Shown here: piece after piece, positions 1-13,100 of the stretch
Position numbering within the stretch: position 1 is the stretch's first letter
Layout of the letters: every line of letters begins with the position of its first letter
The notes under the pieces: generated by a model
Seen by the model: the letters and a program-made list of their open reading frames with translations, nothing else
Databases searched by the model: none
What the model was told of the DNA's origin: nothing
Program-made: the position numbers and the translations under genes
NCBI GenBank assembly: GCA_008921705.1
Contig: VFFE01006609.1
Coordinates: forward strand, 98,574-162,573
Source of the DNA: Burhinus oedicnemus
Taxonomy: Eukaryota; Chordata; Aves; Charadriiformes; Burhinidae
Length of the DNA stretch: 64,000 nt
Reading direction: 5' to 3'

Positions 1-3000
1 AAGACACCATCTCTGTCTAAGGTTTTTTGTACATATGATATTTTGCCCTCAGCCAGCAGCTGAGAGAACTTGTTTTTGGAATGCGAGCTCTGACAGTGAA
101 GGAGGACTGCTCCGTGACCTTACATTTATGAAACTCTTTTCCTTCCTACTTCAAAAGTACGTTACAATTTTCTCCTTTGAACTGACTGTGCATTCAGAAA
201 GTACATCTGTATTCTGTAATTTTAACTTCTGTCCCTTTGGTCTGTGTAGTTTTTCTTCCCTCCACAACATGAACAGTTTATACCTAGACACATATTGTGC
301 TATCTCACCGATGGGAAAAAGTGCAAAAAATAAAGCCATGCTTGCAAAAAAGGTAAGGTAATATATTAAGTGCTCTACTGTATAGAATATATACTTCCTC
401 CTACAAAACAAAAGTTCTGGCAGGGAATCTTTAAGCCAATAATGACCCATTAAAATTTTCTTGTTTTTCTGAGCATCTGGAAGTCACTGCATATTGGTAG
501 AAAGTATTAACAAGGTGGAACAAATACTTGTGAGATCTTAAGTTGCAATTTTAAACTAAAGGCTGTCATTCTTTAGAACTCTCAAATTCATTAGCAAAAT
601 CTACAGAGCTACAAAAGTAAGCTGAGACAGTGTTGCAAGCTCAATACCTAAACGTTGAAATTTATAAATATTTTATTAAAAATTAAATTATTTATAAATA
701 TTAAGTAGAGAAATTAATTCCAATACAAGTTGGGCATCTGATTAAGAGTTACATTAGACAGTATATTACAGTATGTAATTTGGATTCATCTAACATAGAT
801 AAAAGCACTAGATGTGCTACTCACAAGATACAATGAACGCAGTACCTCCACTAATTTTTTCAGCCTCTACAGTTACTGTCTCAGAAGTAAAATTCCTGAC
901 TTTATGACTTATTTTATCAAAAGATGTACAACAAAAAGAAGCAGATTCAAAACAACCTCAACACCTGTAACGTATGATACTAACAACCCAACAATTGCCA
1001 TTACATTGCAATCACACCTTAACATACAAGCACAATATAGTTGTTTATGTAGACATTTCTGCAGAAAAATTAAGTATTTCCAAAGATGCTATGTATGCTA
1101 GCTGCCTGCACCACTTTTTTCTTCAAAATGACTCTACAATCAAATAGATTTTCTGTTTTTAATAATTAATGTACATGTTTTAGAACAGACATTTCATTTC
1201 AGGCTAATTTTTACGTATCTTTTTTATGCAAAATAGAAAAAGAAACTGCCAAGATAGGAACATGTTTTAGGCAACTATTAATGCTCCTAATATGTTTCAT
1301 TTTAGAGAATCAAACTCCTCTATTCCTTTGTTCAGCTGTCTGAAAAGGATACTTGGTTTTAAAAAAGCAGCTCTAAAATTCTCCTCTTCATGTCATTAAA
1401 GCCAGATTAGCATAATCCTTGCTGCTGCGCATCACTAACACCTCATTAGCTTTAGTTCAAAATAAGAATATATAAACCCAAGACATGATGTTAAATTACT
1501 GTATTCTACTCATTCCAGTAGTTATTCCATTATGTTTCCTACACTTAATTAGTAAATACAATATGCAGAAACCGACAACAAAAGGCATTGAATTCTGTAG
1601 TTGAACTACAGCTGTGAAGCTAAACAGAGGAAAAAAAATTGTGAATTATGAATGAACAAGATTATATACATTCTGCTTTATTGCTTTACAGTGGGAAGAG
1701 AAGTGTGGACATGCCAAACTGTTTCTAGACTGCAGAAGGGCAAAGCACAGGAAGTGCCCTCCTAACTATTAACCCTCTTTGTGACAGAGTTTAATCAGTG
1801 GTGCTGACAGATAGTCAGCAGAAGTCTGAACTGGGAAGAGCAGTAGTCGAAGCACAGCAATACAGAGTCTAGAATAGCAGGGGATACGTGAACTAGGAAT
1901 GACATGCATTGAAGAAGATGCATCAGTTTCAAAAAAAGGTTTCCCATCTTCAGAATGAAGATGGTACCTGCCATCTCTGCAATAAAAGCAGCCCTCTTGG
2001 CACTGGAAGGCCAGTTCTGGCATTCTGCTCAACTAAACCGAACTTGGCATTTTAGTCTCCCAGATAGTGCTCTGGACTAGCCTCCCCCCTCTCTCTCTTT
2101 TTTTTAAAGCATGCCAATCATTTCTGATTTTCTTATTGTTTCCGTGAAAAGATTATTGGCTTAATATAACCCATCTGCCAGGGCAGTCACATTGTAAAAG
2201 CCCAAGGTTCAAGTAATTGGTCAGGAACAAGCAAAGATTGTTTCCTCTCTCAGTCAAGTGTACAGCTGCTTAGTCTCCAAGTACTCTTGATCCACCAACC
2301 TGAGATGGTAACAATCTTCTTATTATGCTAGTTTATTTTAAATATAAAAATATTTATACAGAAATAAACGTAAGTGTTGGACACAGTTGAGCGATTGCTT
2401 GCCTTTCAAAGTTGGTGTTAGATTTAAGGAATTCTAACAAGCTGCTGACAAGCAGCTCCTTTTCTATTTTATCCATTTTACTGAAAGATTAAAAAATACT
2501 AGGCAGTAGATATACAAACAACTGTCAGGAAAGTTTTTCGCAAACTACTGTCATAGTGGGAAATTAATTTCACAGTCTCTATAAAGTAATTAATTAATAT
2601 TCCTATTAAACACCTCTTTATTTGCAAGTGTGAGTTTACAGTGCACTTTTCCGACTGCAACAACATCCAAAGACTTTCAAAACTGCTATAAAATTTCTAG
2701 TTTCAGTTATCGCTGTGTTTATCCAGTAACTTGCTCTTAACTGCTTCTCTGTATGGAAATTAGATTCATGAACACTTGAAAGCCTAATTACTAATTAACC
2801 ATGGATATCATTGTAAATTTCAGAGCTTACTGTGTATTATGCTCCAGAATGATTACATGAAGTTGTTTGGGTTTGGGTTTTTGTTCCCCCCCCTCCCAGT
2901 CCTTTACAAGCATAAGCTTATACAGCGAACACTGGAAACATTGCTTACTGGAATGTGAATATAGAATGTGAAAAATAAGATCCAAGAAGTTGGTATTTGT

Positions 3001-6000
3001 TCACATAAGGAACATGACAGCTAGCCGTAAAGTTTTCACTGATATGCAGCAGAATTATCTGTCAGAGTCCTGACTCATAAGCAGCTTGCTGGCTGTATTT
3101 AGCAGCAGAGGAATGCTTACTTGATTAGCTCTCCTATAACAATAAATAAGATATTATTGAAGTCTGTGGAAAGTACTGTTGAGGATTTCAGGGAGTGTGA
3201 CATAATTGATGACTCCCGATTAACTGGAATACCCATTATCAAACTTAAAAGAATGGCTTAGTTGTTAAAACCTGGGAGTTGTTCACAATTATGTCATCGC
3301 CCTTATCTAAACATTCATATGGTTAAAATATTTTTAACTTTAGTCTATACAACCATAAACAAGTGACTATGTTACATGAAGTGATTCAGTGACTCATCTC
3401 ATTTAATGACTGGTCTCACAAAAACTACCCAGAAGAATAGGGGTACTGTGCACCGAAGCCTAGTTTTACTGAATTGTTTTTCTGTCATAAAGCAAGTTTA
3501 CATAACAATACTTTAAAAAAAAAAATATGCACTGGAAGAGGTACTTTAAAGGAAACATTGTAAAAAGTCCTACAGCTTAAGCCACTACCGTGTTTGCTTG
3601 TTTAGGTGTGTCTCAATATGAAGAGTCACAAGAACTCAGACTAACCAGTTCAGAGTTTAAGCAACATGATGTCATTGCTATTGGCAATATGCTGACTAAT
3701 GTTTTCCTCAGTAAGACAAAGGTAGCATTGGATACTGCTGTGCATCAAGATACTTATTCCACCTTAGCCTGTTAGAGCATGCTTACAGCCAGTGCCTCTT
3801 TAACTAGCTTCCAAACAGAAATAAGCATAGGTTTGTATTGTTAGAAAAAAATCCAAGAAACTTTGTGCTTTATACAATCCAGAGAAGCCATGATATTCTA
3901 ATATCCATCTAGGCAGAAGATTAATAAAACTACTCCTAAAGAATAAACAATTTCAATACACTTTCAAGATATGCAGTCAGACCTACTCATGTCTGCCTAG
4001 ATGTCACTCAAGACCTAACAAGAAAACATCACCATTAAATTGCACCCTTAAGAGAGAGAAAAAAAAAAAAAAAAAAAAAATCAGTATTTTTTTAATCTTT
4101 GTCCTGAAAAAAAAAAAGTGTCTTATAGTACTTTCAGATAACCAGAACTTCCTTTGATTGCAATGTTGTTGTAGTCAGATTGTTTCAGGACAGAATTTGA
4201 ACTTACTAAGTTAACTCTTAATATTTTTCCTGTACTTAGAAACTAACTCAGGGTTTTAGCTCAGTATACTACTACCAGTCTCCCAATAAGCTTTAGGTAG
4301 ATTCTTACCTATAGATACTGTCTCGGGACAGGAATTTGTTTATTAGAGATACAGGAAAAGAAATAGCTTCGTTAAAGTGCAGATTTACTTCAGAAACAAA
4401 ATTTCAAGAGTCAATTTAAGTGGCTAACCATGACTAGTAAAATTATACTAAGGTTAAATTAGTAGTTCACAAAGGATAAAAAAAAGAAGTCTGAGTCATA
4501 CTAAGACAGGTGTTTTATAAGTTATGTACAAGCTTTCAGGAAAATTAAGTGTTTTACAGCTAAACTATGTTCATTAAACAGGGGTAAAGAAAATAACTAA
4601 CAAAACCACAAATGCCATGTAGAACTCACAGAATGACCTAAGAACATAAGTGGATGTTAATGTGCTATTTTAAATCAAAAAAGGTACAGAAATAAACTAT
4701 CACTATATAAACTGATTTGTCTAAAAGGAATTCAATTCAGAAAAGCTCCTCTGTTGTTACGAAACTAGAAGAACTGTATCTTGATACTTCCTATATAAGC
4801 AAGTCAAAACACATCCCTTTCTATAGTTACATAGTACAAGCCAATAGTACTACTAAAATACACCCCCCATCACTGCTTGAGTCACCTTTTTAGGTGCCTT
4901 CAGCCATGAACAGAGACTACACAAATGAAATACGTATGCAGCTTTAAAAAATAAAGTAGTGATTTCAAAATTAACACACATAAAACATAGCTTGGATTTA
5001 ACAAGTTACTTCATTAAGAATTGTACACTCACCAGGCTAATAAAATACCCAAAGAATCCTTGCTGGCCAAACAAGCAAAACCCTAGAAATAAAAAGTAGC
5101 TTTCACTGGCTGCAGCAATACAGCCTTACTATTGTTATGTGACTATCTTTCATTGAGTCCCTAGTCTTTTCAGTTAAGATTTCAGGTCTCCACCTTAGCA
5201 TTTTCCCTTTTTAATCCTTAAACCACCACCAAGACTACCTCAGCCTGTAGTTTAGCTTTTATTCAGCTCACATGGCTCTGTTTTACAGACCTTCTCACAG
5301 CTGTTCCTCAAAATCTAGCAATTTCCTCAGCAGCCTGAGCCAAGATGACACAGCTGGGTCAGATCAGAGAAAGGAGCTGGACTGCTGAATGGGACAGCTC
5401 GATGGCAAAGGGGATTTACACTGTCCTCTTACCTATCTTCTCTCTTGTACCAGTGCAGGCATTTCTGAGACCACATGATAGGCCAGATCAAGGAACTGAG
5501 CTACGTTAAAAAACCCCGTTTTTAAATAAGGTAAATTTTAATCCAGATCACTTTTGCAATCCACTTAACAACAGTCACATGAATGTTTGCTGTACACAAA
5601 AGGGAGCACCAGGAGATGGAAAGGGGTAACAGGCAGAAACAAAAAAAATTTTTTTACAGCAGTGCTAACTTTTTAAAGTGAAACCACAATTTCAATAAAA
5701 TTTGAAGCAACTTCCAACTAATAACTTTCCATTAGCAGAACTATATAAACAATATGTAGAAAAGGCAGAGTAAAACAAGAATTTCACAGCAACAACTTCG
5801 GAACTAACTGAACTATTACCTGCACATAAGCAGTCCCCTAGCAGTGTATACTTTCCATGCCCTCAGATTGCTAAAATGATTTCCTTAATAAGGGGACAGG
5901 AGGCTCAAAAGTCCTTGGAGGATTTAAAGAGACAAATTTCTCCAAGGAATAAGCATGAATTAGACCACAGAACCCCAAATTCCAGCAGAGACAGTAGCCG

Positions 6001-9000
6001 TGGAGCTCCATGCCAGTTCCACTTGTTCCTTAGGCTGCAGTGAAACTACCCTCAGGGAAGTCTGGAATGACCTTCTAGCCAAACTGGAAACTTTGACCTT
6101 TCTTGTGCCATTAGACACCTTTAGCAGCTGACTGCATAGCTACTTCATCGCCCTCTCTTAGCTTCCTCTCATTGCTCCCGATATTCTTTCAGACACTGTT
6201 TTGGATAGTCTTACCTTCTCTCTCCAGCTGGCTACGAAGATTACAGAGCCCTTTCCTCTGGACTTTAACTCTTTCCTCCTGCTGTCTTCGCCCTGGACAA
6301 TTTCATCCACAGATTTCCATACCATTTCTATTCTGAAATTGTAAGATTGTCAGAAAAATAAGCTTTTTAAAAACTGGATGATAATCATTCCTGTTCTTCT
6401 ACACAAGAAACTTGCAGTTCTTTTACCGTCCTTATCACTGTAGCATTGTGTCACCTTCCTGTAATGCATTAAGCAAGAGAACAAGCATCTGTGCCACACT
6501 TGTGCTCATGTTCCTCCAGAGAGGTATAGGCAGGAGAGTGTTTTGTTTTGGTAGCTTTGTATTCATACTCCCATCACTGAAGACTGAATAGAGAACACGA
6601 TGCCAAAGTGTTCTGATCCAGAAATGGGCAATAATATACACTGATCTGGGTTACAAGCTTAACTTGCCCTCAGCCTATACACCTTGCTCTTTTTGAACAA
6701 TTTCAATTGAATTTAAAACACATTACTGTGAATTGTGGCAGCCTGAGTGCAGGCAGTATTCTTCCCTAAGTCAGAATGTGGTAGACAGGAAAGGATGAAA
6801 ATCTTGCCAATTGTCACAATATAAACTGTCACATTTCATGAATCAGAGGACTTTTAGTTAAAGGTGAGAGTAATGAGGATTTGGTATTATATTACTGTTA
6901 GTCTGCTAATTTCTCACTGCCATATTTATCCCCCGTTCTTTATGTTGCTACAGACATGTGAATTAGCTCAGTAGACTAATTTGGCAGAAAACTATTTTGC
7001 TTAATCTATTATTTTTATATCATAAAAGTTTGCTGAACAAATACACTTTGCATGCAGATAAAGAGAGGGAAATATGTACCACTTGCCACTCTGAGTCACC
7101 TCCTCTTATACCAAATGAAGTCTAATGTGTCTTCTCAACATCTGAAAAAAATCACATTCTCTTGGGCTGAGCTTCAAACTCATCTTCAGCTACTTGTTTG
7201 ACTAAAAATATACAGTTGTGCATGTGCAGAATACGGTCAGTGTTAACCTTGCTTCTCACTGGTGTTATTATTTTACCACAACATTTTCACTCATTTATAA
7301 AAAGGACTAAGTGGACAAGCAAAGGATTCAGAATTTTGCTTTTCCCAAGTAAGTTAATTGTAAATGATAGGTAAGAAATTAACAGACACAGAAGGAAGAA
7401 TAATTCTGAACAAACTAAAAATGTAGAACAAGAGAAGACACCATTTTCTGTAAGCCTCATGCACTACCATCTTGCTAGAACTATGCTAGGTGACAAGGAA
7501 GCATATTAGATTGCAGACCTAGGTTTTTCCATTAGAAAAGCTAGACATACAGTTTATTTCAGTAGTAGTTATTAAAGATTCTTCTAAGTTAAACACAAAT
7601 ATTAAGTAAGCCAAAACCAATATAGGAAGTACACCTAATACATTCCTGCTCAGGGTAATTTTTCTCATTCCTCAAAGTTGCAATACCTGCTTTTCAAGAT
7701 ATTTAACTAAGTAAATCCTTTAAATACCATGAAGAAATTATATAATAAAATAGTATTAGTTTACTTACTAAATAATTGCATCACATCACTAGCTTGTCTC
7801 CTTTTAAAGAAACTGTTTAAATAATCCCACTGTTAGCTCATGTAAAAGGACACAATTTTAAAATGTGTCCTACCATTCTCCCCAAAATTGGTCTTTAGTG
7901 GAGTTAACATAGCTATGAAAAAAACCTTGATGCAGACCTGGTTATGGTTATCCCTCCATACAGTGTATATACAACCAATAAATGATGTGGGCTACACCCA
8001 AGGACAAGAACAGTTAAAAACCAGTTAAAAAAACCCCACAATCCCTTTCTAGCAAGGGAAACTATTATTAATATGCTGGACAAGCAATTACCATAGGTGA
8101 AAGTTCCAGGAGTTTTTACCCAATTCTTCCATTGAACAACTTGAACAAAAATTCCTTAACATGGCTTTAATCAAGCCCATTTTTGTCCACCTGCCTGGAA
8201 GCTCTTCCTTAGCAACTACTAATGCCTTAAACATGTGCGTATTTCCATCAAAATGAACTTAAGTAATTCCACCCAGAAACCTACCTATTGGATCATGGGC
8301 TGTGGTGAGATACATTTAAAGCTATTCCACTGATAATTATTAATTCCCTGTACTGTAGAATTCCTATTTACTAAGCTTTCATATCACTTACAGAAATTTA
8401 TAAACACTATTTGCCCATGATTACAGCTTTCTTTGTAGACAAACCAAACAAAGTAGGAAAGTTACCAGGTAGAGCAGCCTGACCATTAAATAACCAGTTC
8501 TGTTCTGTCCTGTTCTGACCAGCCCTGGGTAATTACGAGGCTCGTGTGAGGGGTTTGCTAGTGAATGGCTACAGTAGGGTATTTAGCTTTTGTCAAAAGC
8601 TGTGAAGATGTAGAAAAGCAAGACAAATAGAAAGGTCTCTAGTGCGGAATATGGTCAAGGGAACCCATGTAGTAAATGAAAGGAGTAGTAAATAAAAAGA
8701 GTTTATGTTGAACTGTTTAATTATGTTTGAGTTATAAATTGTGCTGTGAGATAGGAACATCAAAAGGCATTCTCTAAACAACTTGGGGAACATACCACAG
8801 CATGATAAGCTGTGTAACTCAGTCATTGGTCTGCAGGGAGACGTGCAGAACAGACAACAGAATCCCCCAGCAGCCTTAGTGGGGGAAAAAAATGCCACAT
8901 TCTGATGAAACACCTTTTCTGCAGAACTGCAGGCAATGATAAAACATGCTCTCTGAATTACACTGTCAGATATAGATAGTACATAGCTGCTTGGTGTATA

Positions 9001-9714
9001 CAACACTAGAGATAACAGAAAAAGTGTAAAAATTTAGTAGCTTTTACTAAGACTTCGCATACTCTATTTAGATCAACAGTAACTATTGGGATTTGACTTT
9101 AAATCAAAAAGATGTACTATATTGATAAAAATGGTAAGGTAGCACATACGAGTAATATTAAATGTATGTCTGAAAACTGAGACACAGTATTTAGTGGCAA
9201 TATTACATTTTTTCTCTCTCTGTATAGATCACCTCCAGTTCTTTCAGGCTGGAAAGAAAACTCAGTATTACAATATGAGACATAACTGCCTTTTATTCAC
9301 CTAGAGTAGTTGTGTCCCGGCAGATAAGTGTGAATTCATCCTGTGCAATTTTTTCATACATGTGTTGTTTCTAGAAAACACGAATGGGGCATGAACGCTA
9401 TTTTCTTAATGTTCTGTTAAAACCTGAAAGTCAAAAGTCATTTGGAGAAGATAAACCTAGTTGTGATCTAGAATTATAGACTAAGTGGTCAAAATACAGA
9501 AAATTGTGAAAACAGACTTCACCTAAATTAGTTAATTGCTTCAGTAAGGAAAAATGCTTCTAACAACAAAGTAACACATTGGAAAATATAAACCTAAAAA
9601 GCATATTGATGTTTTGATTCCTAAGTACTGGGGGAGTCTGGCCTGGAGTAAATTAAAATCACTAAAGATTTGTTCAGATTAAAACCATTATTCAGTTTAT
9701 TTCTGTATTTATAT
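1..9714. other. Intergenic, AT-rich, no gene recognised
   Basis: No conserved protein is found on either strand; open frames are short and unlike known families. It holds a poly-A tract (4059-4080), an AT-rich inverted/direct repeat ATTTATAAATATT at about 660 and 690, and a TAATTA-rich stretch at 2580-2810. A minus-strand exon-like block (6215-6332) is noted under findings. By eye the plus strand is richer in C than G over about 5.1-5.3 kb (48 C against 25 G in 5101-5280). Confidence 0.7.
4059..4080 (+). repeat. Poly-A tract, 22 A
   Basis: An uninterrupted homopolymer preceded by a short AG-repeat. No retrocopied gene can be seen 5' of it. Confidence 0.9.
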
Positions 9715-9719
9715 GTCAC

Positions 9720-10190
9720 TGTCATGGTTTAACCCTGGCTGGCAACTAGAACCATGCAGCCTTCGCTTACCTCCCGCCCTGCCCCGAAGGGTGTGGGGAA
9801 GAGGAAAAAAAAGAGGGGAAAAGGAGAAAAAACCCCAACCTCATGGGTTGAGATAAAGTCAGTTTAATAGAAACAATAACAGAAAAGGGAAAATAACAAT
9901 AATAACACAGATCATTCTCACCGCTTGGGGAATTAGCACCATCCCAAGCAGTGATCATGGATTCCTGCCCTGTAGCTAACCCCCATTTATATACTAAGAA
10001 TGATGTCTATGGTATGGAATATTTCATTGGCCATTCCATCGTTCTGTCTATGCTTCTATCGGAAGCTGAAAAAATTCCTTGAATAGTGTGAACATCACTT
10101 AGCAATAACTAAAACCAATAGGTATTGTTGATATTCCCTTCACAGCAATCACTAGAAAGAAAATTAAGTTTCCCAGCTGAAACCAGGACA
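9720..10190 (-). mobile_element. Solo LTR of an endogenous retrovirus (471 bp) with 5-bp target duplication
   Basis: It begins TGTCATGGTTTAACCC and ends AAACCAGGACA, with imperfect inverted ends (TGTC...GACA). The 5-bp direct repeat GTCAC flanks it at 9715-9719 and 10191-10195. Read on the minus strand it starts TGTCCTGGTTTCAGCTGGGA, has a TATATAAA box (plus-strand 9986-9993) and an ATTAAA signal (plus-strand 9863-9868), and carries a CTTTATCTCAACCC module. I know this pattern from neoavian LTRs. No internal gag, pol or env lies next to it, so it is a solo LTR left by recombination. A 5-bp duplication would fit an ERVL-like integrase, but the class is not certain. Confidence 0.85.
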
Positions 10191-10195
10191 GTCAC

Positions 10196-13100
10196 TTTAA
10201 TGAAGAAAGTGCCTTGAGACAAGTAGACTCTGTACTTTTAATGTATCATTTAATAATGATATACCTTGTATAGCTCCAGTGCTTTAGGTTTTAAATTAGA
10301 GTTACACATAGTAAGTAAAGTTGAACTATAGGTCTGCTGTGATTACAGAGGTAATTACCCGGCTAACGAATGCAACATGAAAACTTTTTTTAAACAATAG
10401 GTGGGAAGCTGTCAGTTTCCTCTTCCTATAAGTAAGCACAGGCATCTCACAGCTGGTTAAAAATAAAATGTAGCTGTAGCCATAGAAAACTAACCTTGCT
10501 GCAGCTGTAATCCTTATCCATTTATAGAAATATTCAGAATTAGCTTTGCTTTTACTTAACTTTTCTGATACTGTTCATGATTGTGACATGAAATGTCACT
10601 TTGTTTTAATGGTTAATATAGGATGTTTTAATGTACCTTCAAATCCCGAACAAATTTTGAATAAACATGATAGTAACTTCTTGTGACTTAATTTATAGAA
10701 ACACTACAGAATGTACAATTGTTGCCTCTAACAGGCCAGGAAATTATTGTTTTAGATTAAATAAAGCTTTATCAAAAAAGTATTTCTTGGAATTACCTCA
10801 TCAGTGACTGGATTTTCTCTGGATTTAGGTTTGCAAATAAATCATATTTATTAAGTAGTCAGGATTTTTTAGAAAGTGAGGTTAGTTTGTCAATAGGGAG
10901 TACCTCTTCATATGCAAATGATGCTCTTAATTGATTTTCATTGGTTAGTAGTTAATACATCTAATCCTATTTTCCTACCTGTTAGGGTAAGCTATATACT
11001 CTGTGATTTTCTTTTTATTATTTACCAGATTCTCATGCACTGTTAACAAGCTTAGATTGACTTTCTTCTGAAGATACATTTTGGGATTTTTTTAATTCCT
11101 AAATGTAAATAGATTCCAACTAAAACTGCAAAAAAGAGGAAGGGGCAAGAGAGTAAAAACTGACTACTGATCAGGAAAAGAGACAAGACAATTTGAAGAA
11201 AGTTTACAGCTCAACAGGAGTAGTGGAAGGATTGTGGTATGTTTTCTGTGGTACAGTGGTTGTGCTAATGATATAGAATTTTTGGATGAAAAGCCGGGGA
11301 ATGTACTACTGAGTGACTTAGCAGCATGCTTCCTGTTTGTGGTTAAGTTAAATACTGCATGTTTTCTCTCATGGTAGTGTACAGAACAATTCCTTTTTTT
11401 TTTTTTTTTTGTTTCCCCCAGTGTAGTTAGGACAAAGACTTCAACATTGTTAACTATCTTCTTCAATACTAGAGACCTGGAAAACAGAACATTTCTCAAG
11501 GACTCAAATCTGAATAGCTGGTTTGGTGACCAGGCAACTACCACTGTTTTAGAACTGCTGTTATTAAGCAGAAACCTATGCCTTCTCTGGCAAATGGAAA
11601 TTCCATCACTGAATTTCTGAAATCTCATAAACCCAGGACCCTTTACTTTTTCAGATATACTAGGAGTGCGTGTCTTCAGGAATCTTGCAAGATTGTATTT
11701 TTTGTATGTTTAGAGGGAGGGTGCTAGACCAGCAAGTTCTTACATTGCTGGGTCAGCCAGTCATCTTCAAATGCCTATTTCGTTCAAATTCTGATCTAAA
11801 GTAGTACATGTTTTGAGGAGGCTTAAAATATCTCATGCCTGTCAGCCTATGATCATTTTGCTGTAAGATAATTGTGTGACTTTACAGATGCACATTTGCA
11901 GTTTTCTGTTACTGTCAGCTGTTGTGGTTACATGACTGAATGGGACTGAGATTACACGTGAAACCACAAGGAGAAATGTTAGCATCTACATAGCAGTGGC
12001 CTTTCATAGTTACACATTTTTAATGTTGTGAAATTTTTGTAAAATGCATAGTTTTAAAATACATTTTCTTCAGAGATGAAACCAAGTTAAGAACAGTTTG
12101 TACAACTACTAGTTTTCACCCTCAGGCCGTACTATGTTGCTCTCGGAGACAGGCCAAAATACTGCATTGCAAACTGACTGCCAAAATGATCTGAGGTTTG
12201 TCTGGTTGCCTTAAGTAGAGTTGTGGTTTTTTGGGTTATTTTTTGTTTTGGTGTGGAAGGGCTTTTGCATTTAAATTTTCCTAATTGGAATAGGTGCACT
12301 ATTTCACCTCACTCCTTTTGCTTAGAATTGCCTCCAGAGTTTATATGCTCATAGGTCCTCGGTTCATACATGGAGTATTTGTTTCTCAGTCCTGGAAACT
12401 GGGGGAAAAAAATATGACTAAAATGCTCGAGTATGACTAAAAACATTTTCAAAAAGAACATGCTAGGCTGTAACTTCTGCTGAAGAGGCTGTGAAGTAGA
12501 TCTAATGATGCTTGATTTATAGTAATCTAGTCAAAAGCAGGTCTCCAGAAAATCATTTAGCAATGTTTTGTACAACTCAAATAACAATTTTAAATCACAG
12601 CTGAGCACTCTACGTGGAGACTTGCACAATATTTGTAAGTTGGAGTTAAAAAAAAGTGACAATAACTGTGCTAGCCAAGCAGCCATTTGTCCCAGGAGAG
12701 CAGGCAAACAGCTGGAGGGAAGAGGAACTAAGAGTACTTGTGGGGTAGCCCTTCCATCACATGAGGTAGCTTTAGCCTGATGGTTGCACATTTTTTTCTC
12801 CATCACTTAGACAAGGGTACAGTTATTATTGCGTACCGGCACTGAAAATAGTAAATGTTTTGTGTTTTCTTTTCAATGTAACATGCATAGTCCCTAAACC
12901 TGACTTCAGTGCTCTTTTTCCTGTTTTGTTTAAGATCATGAATGTCATCTGAGTTTTACACCATCAAAAACTAAATTAACTCGATGCCCAAATGTACGTT
13001 TGCTCAATTTTCTTGAGTTCTGCCATGTGCACTTGTTTTCAGTCATACTGCAAATAATTTTTGTACTGTTCTGCCTGCTGCTCTTGAATCTTAGACATCA

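Noticed and set aside
35..361. Plus-strand 108-codon open frame ending near a GTAAGG donor-like site
   Set aside because: The peptide is unrecognised and a single donor-like site is weak evidence for an exon.
1769..2032. Minus-strand 87-codon Cys-containing open frame
   Set aside because: No zinc-finger or secreted-peptide spacing, no signal peptide and no neighbour support.
8593..9006. Minus-strand 137-codon open frame
   Set aside because: It starts at a TTG, has no splice or promoter context and matches no family I know; probably chance.
11164..11628. Minus-strand 154-codon open frame, and coding-like fragments on the plus strand of the same region
   Set aside because: It includes a Lys run encoded by the poly-T tract. 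The plus-strand fragments need several stops ignored. No family recognised, so not called a gene or pseudogene.
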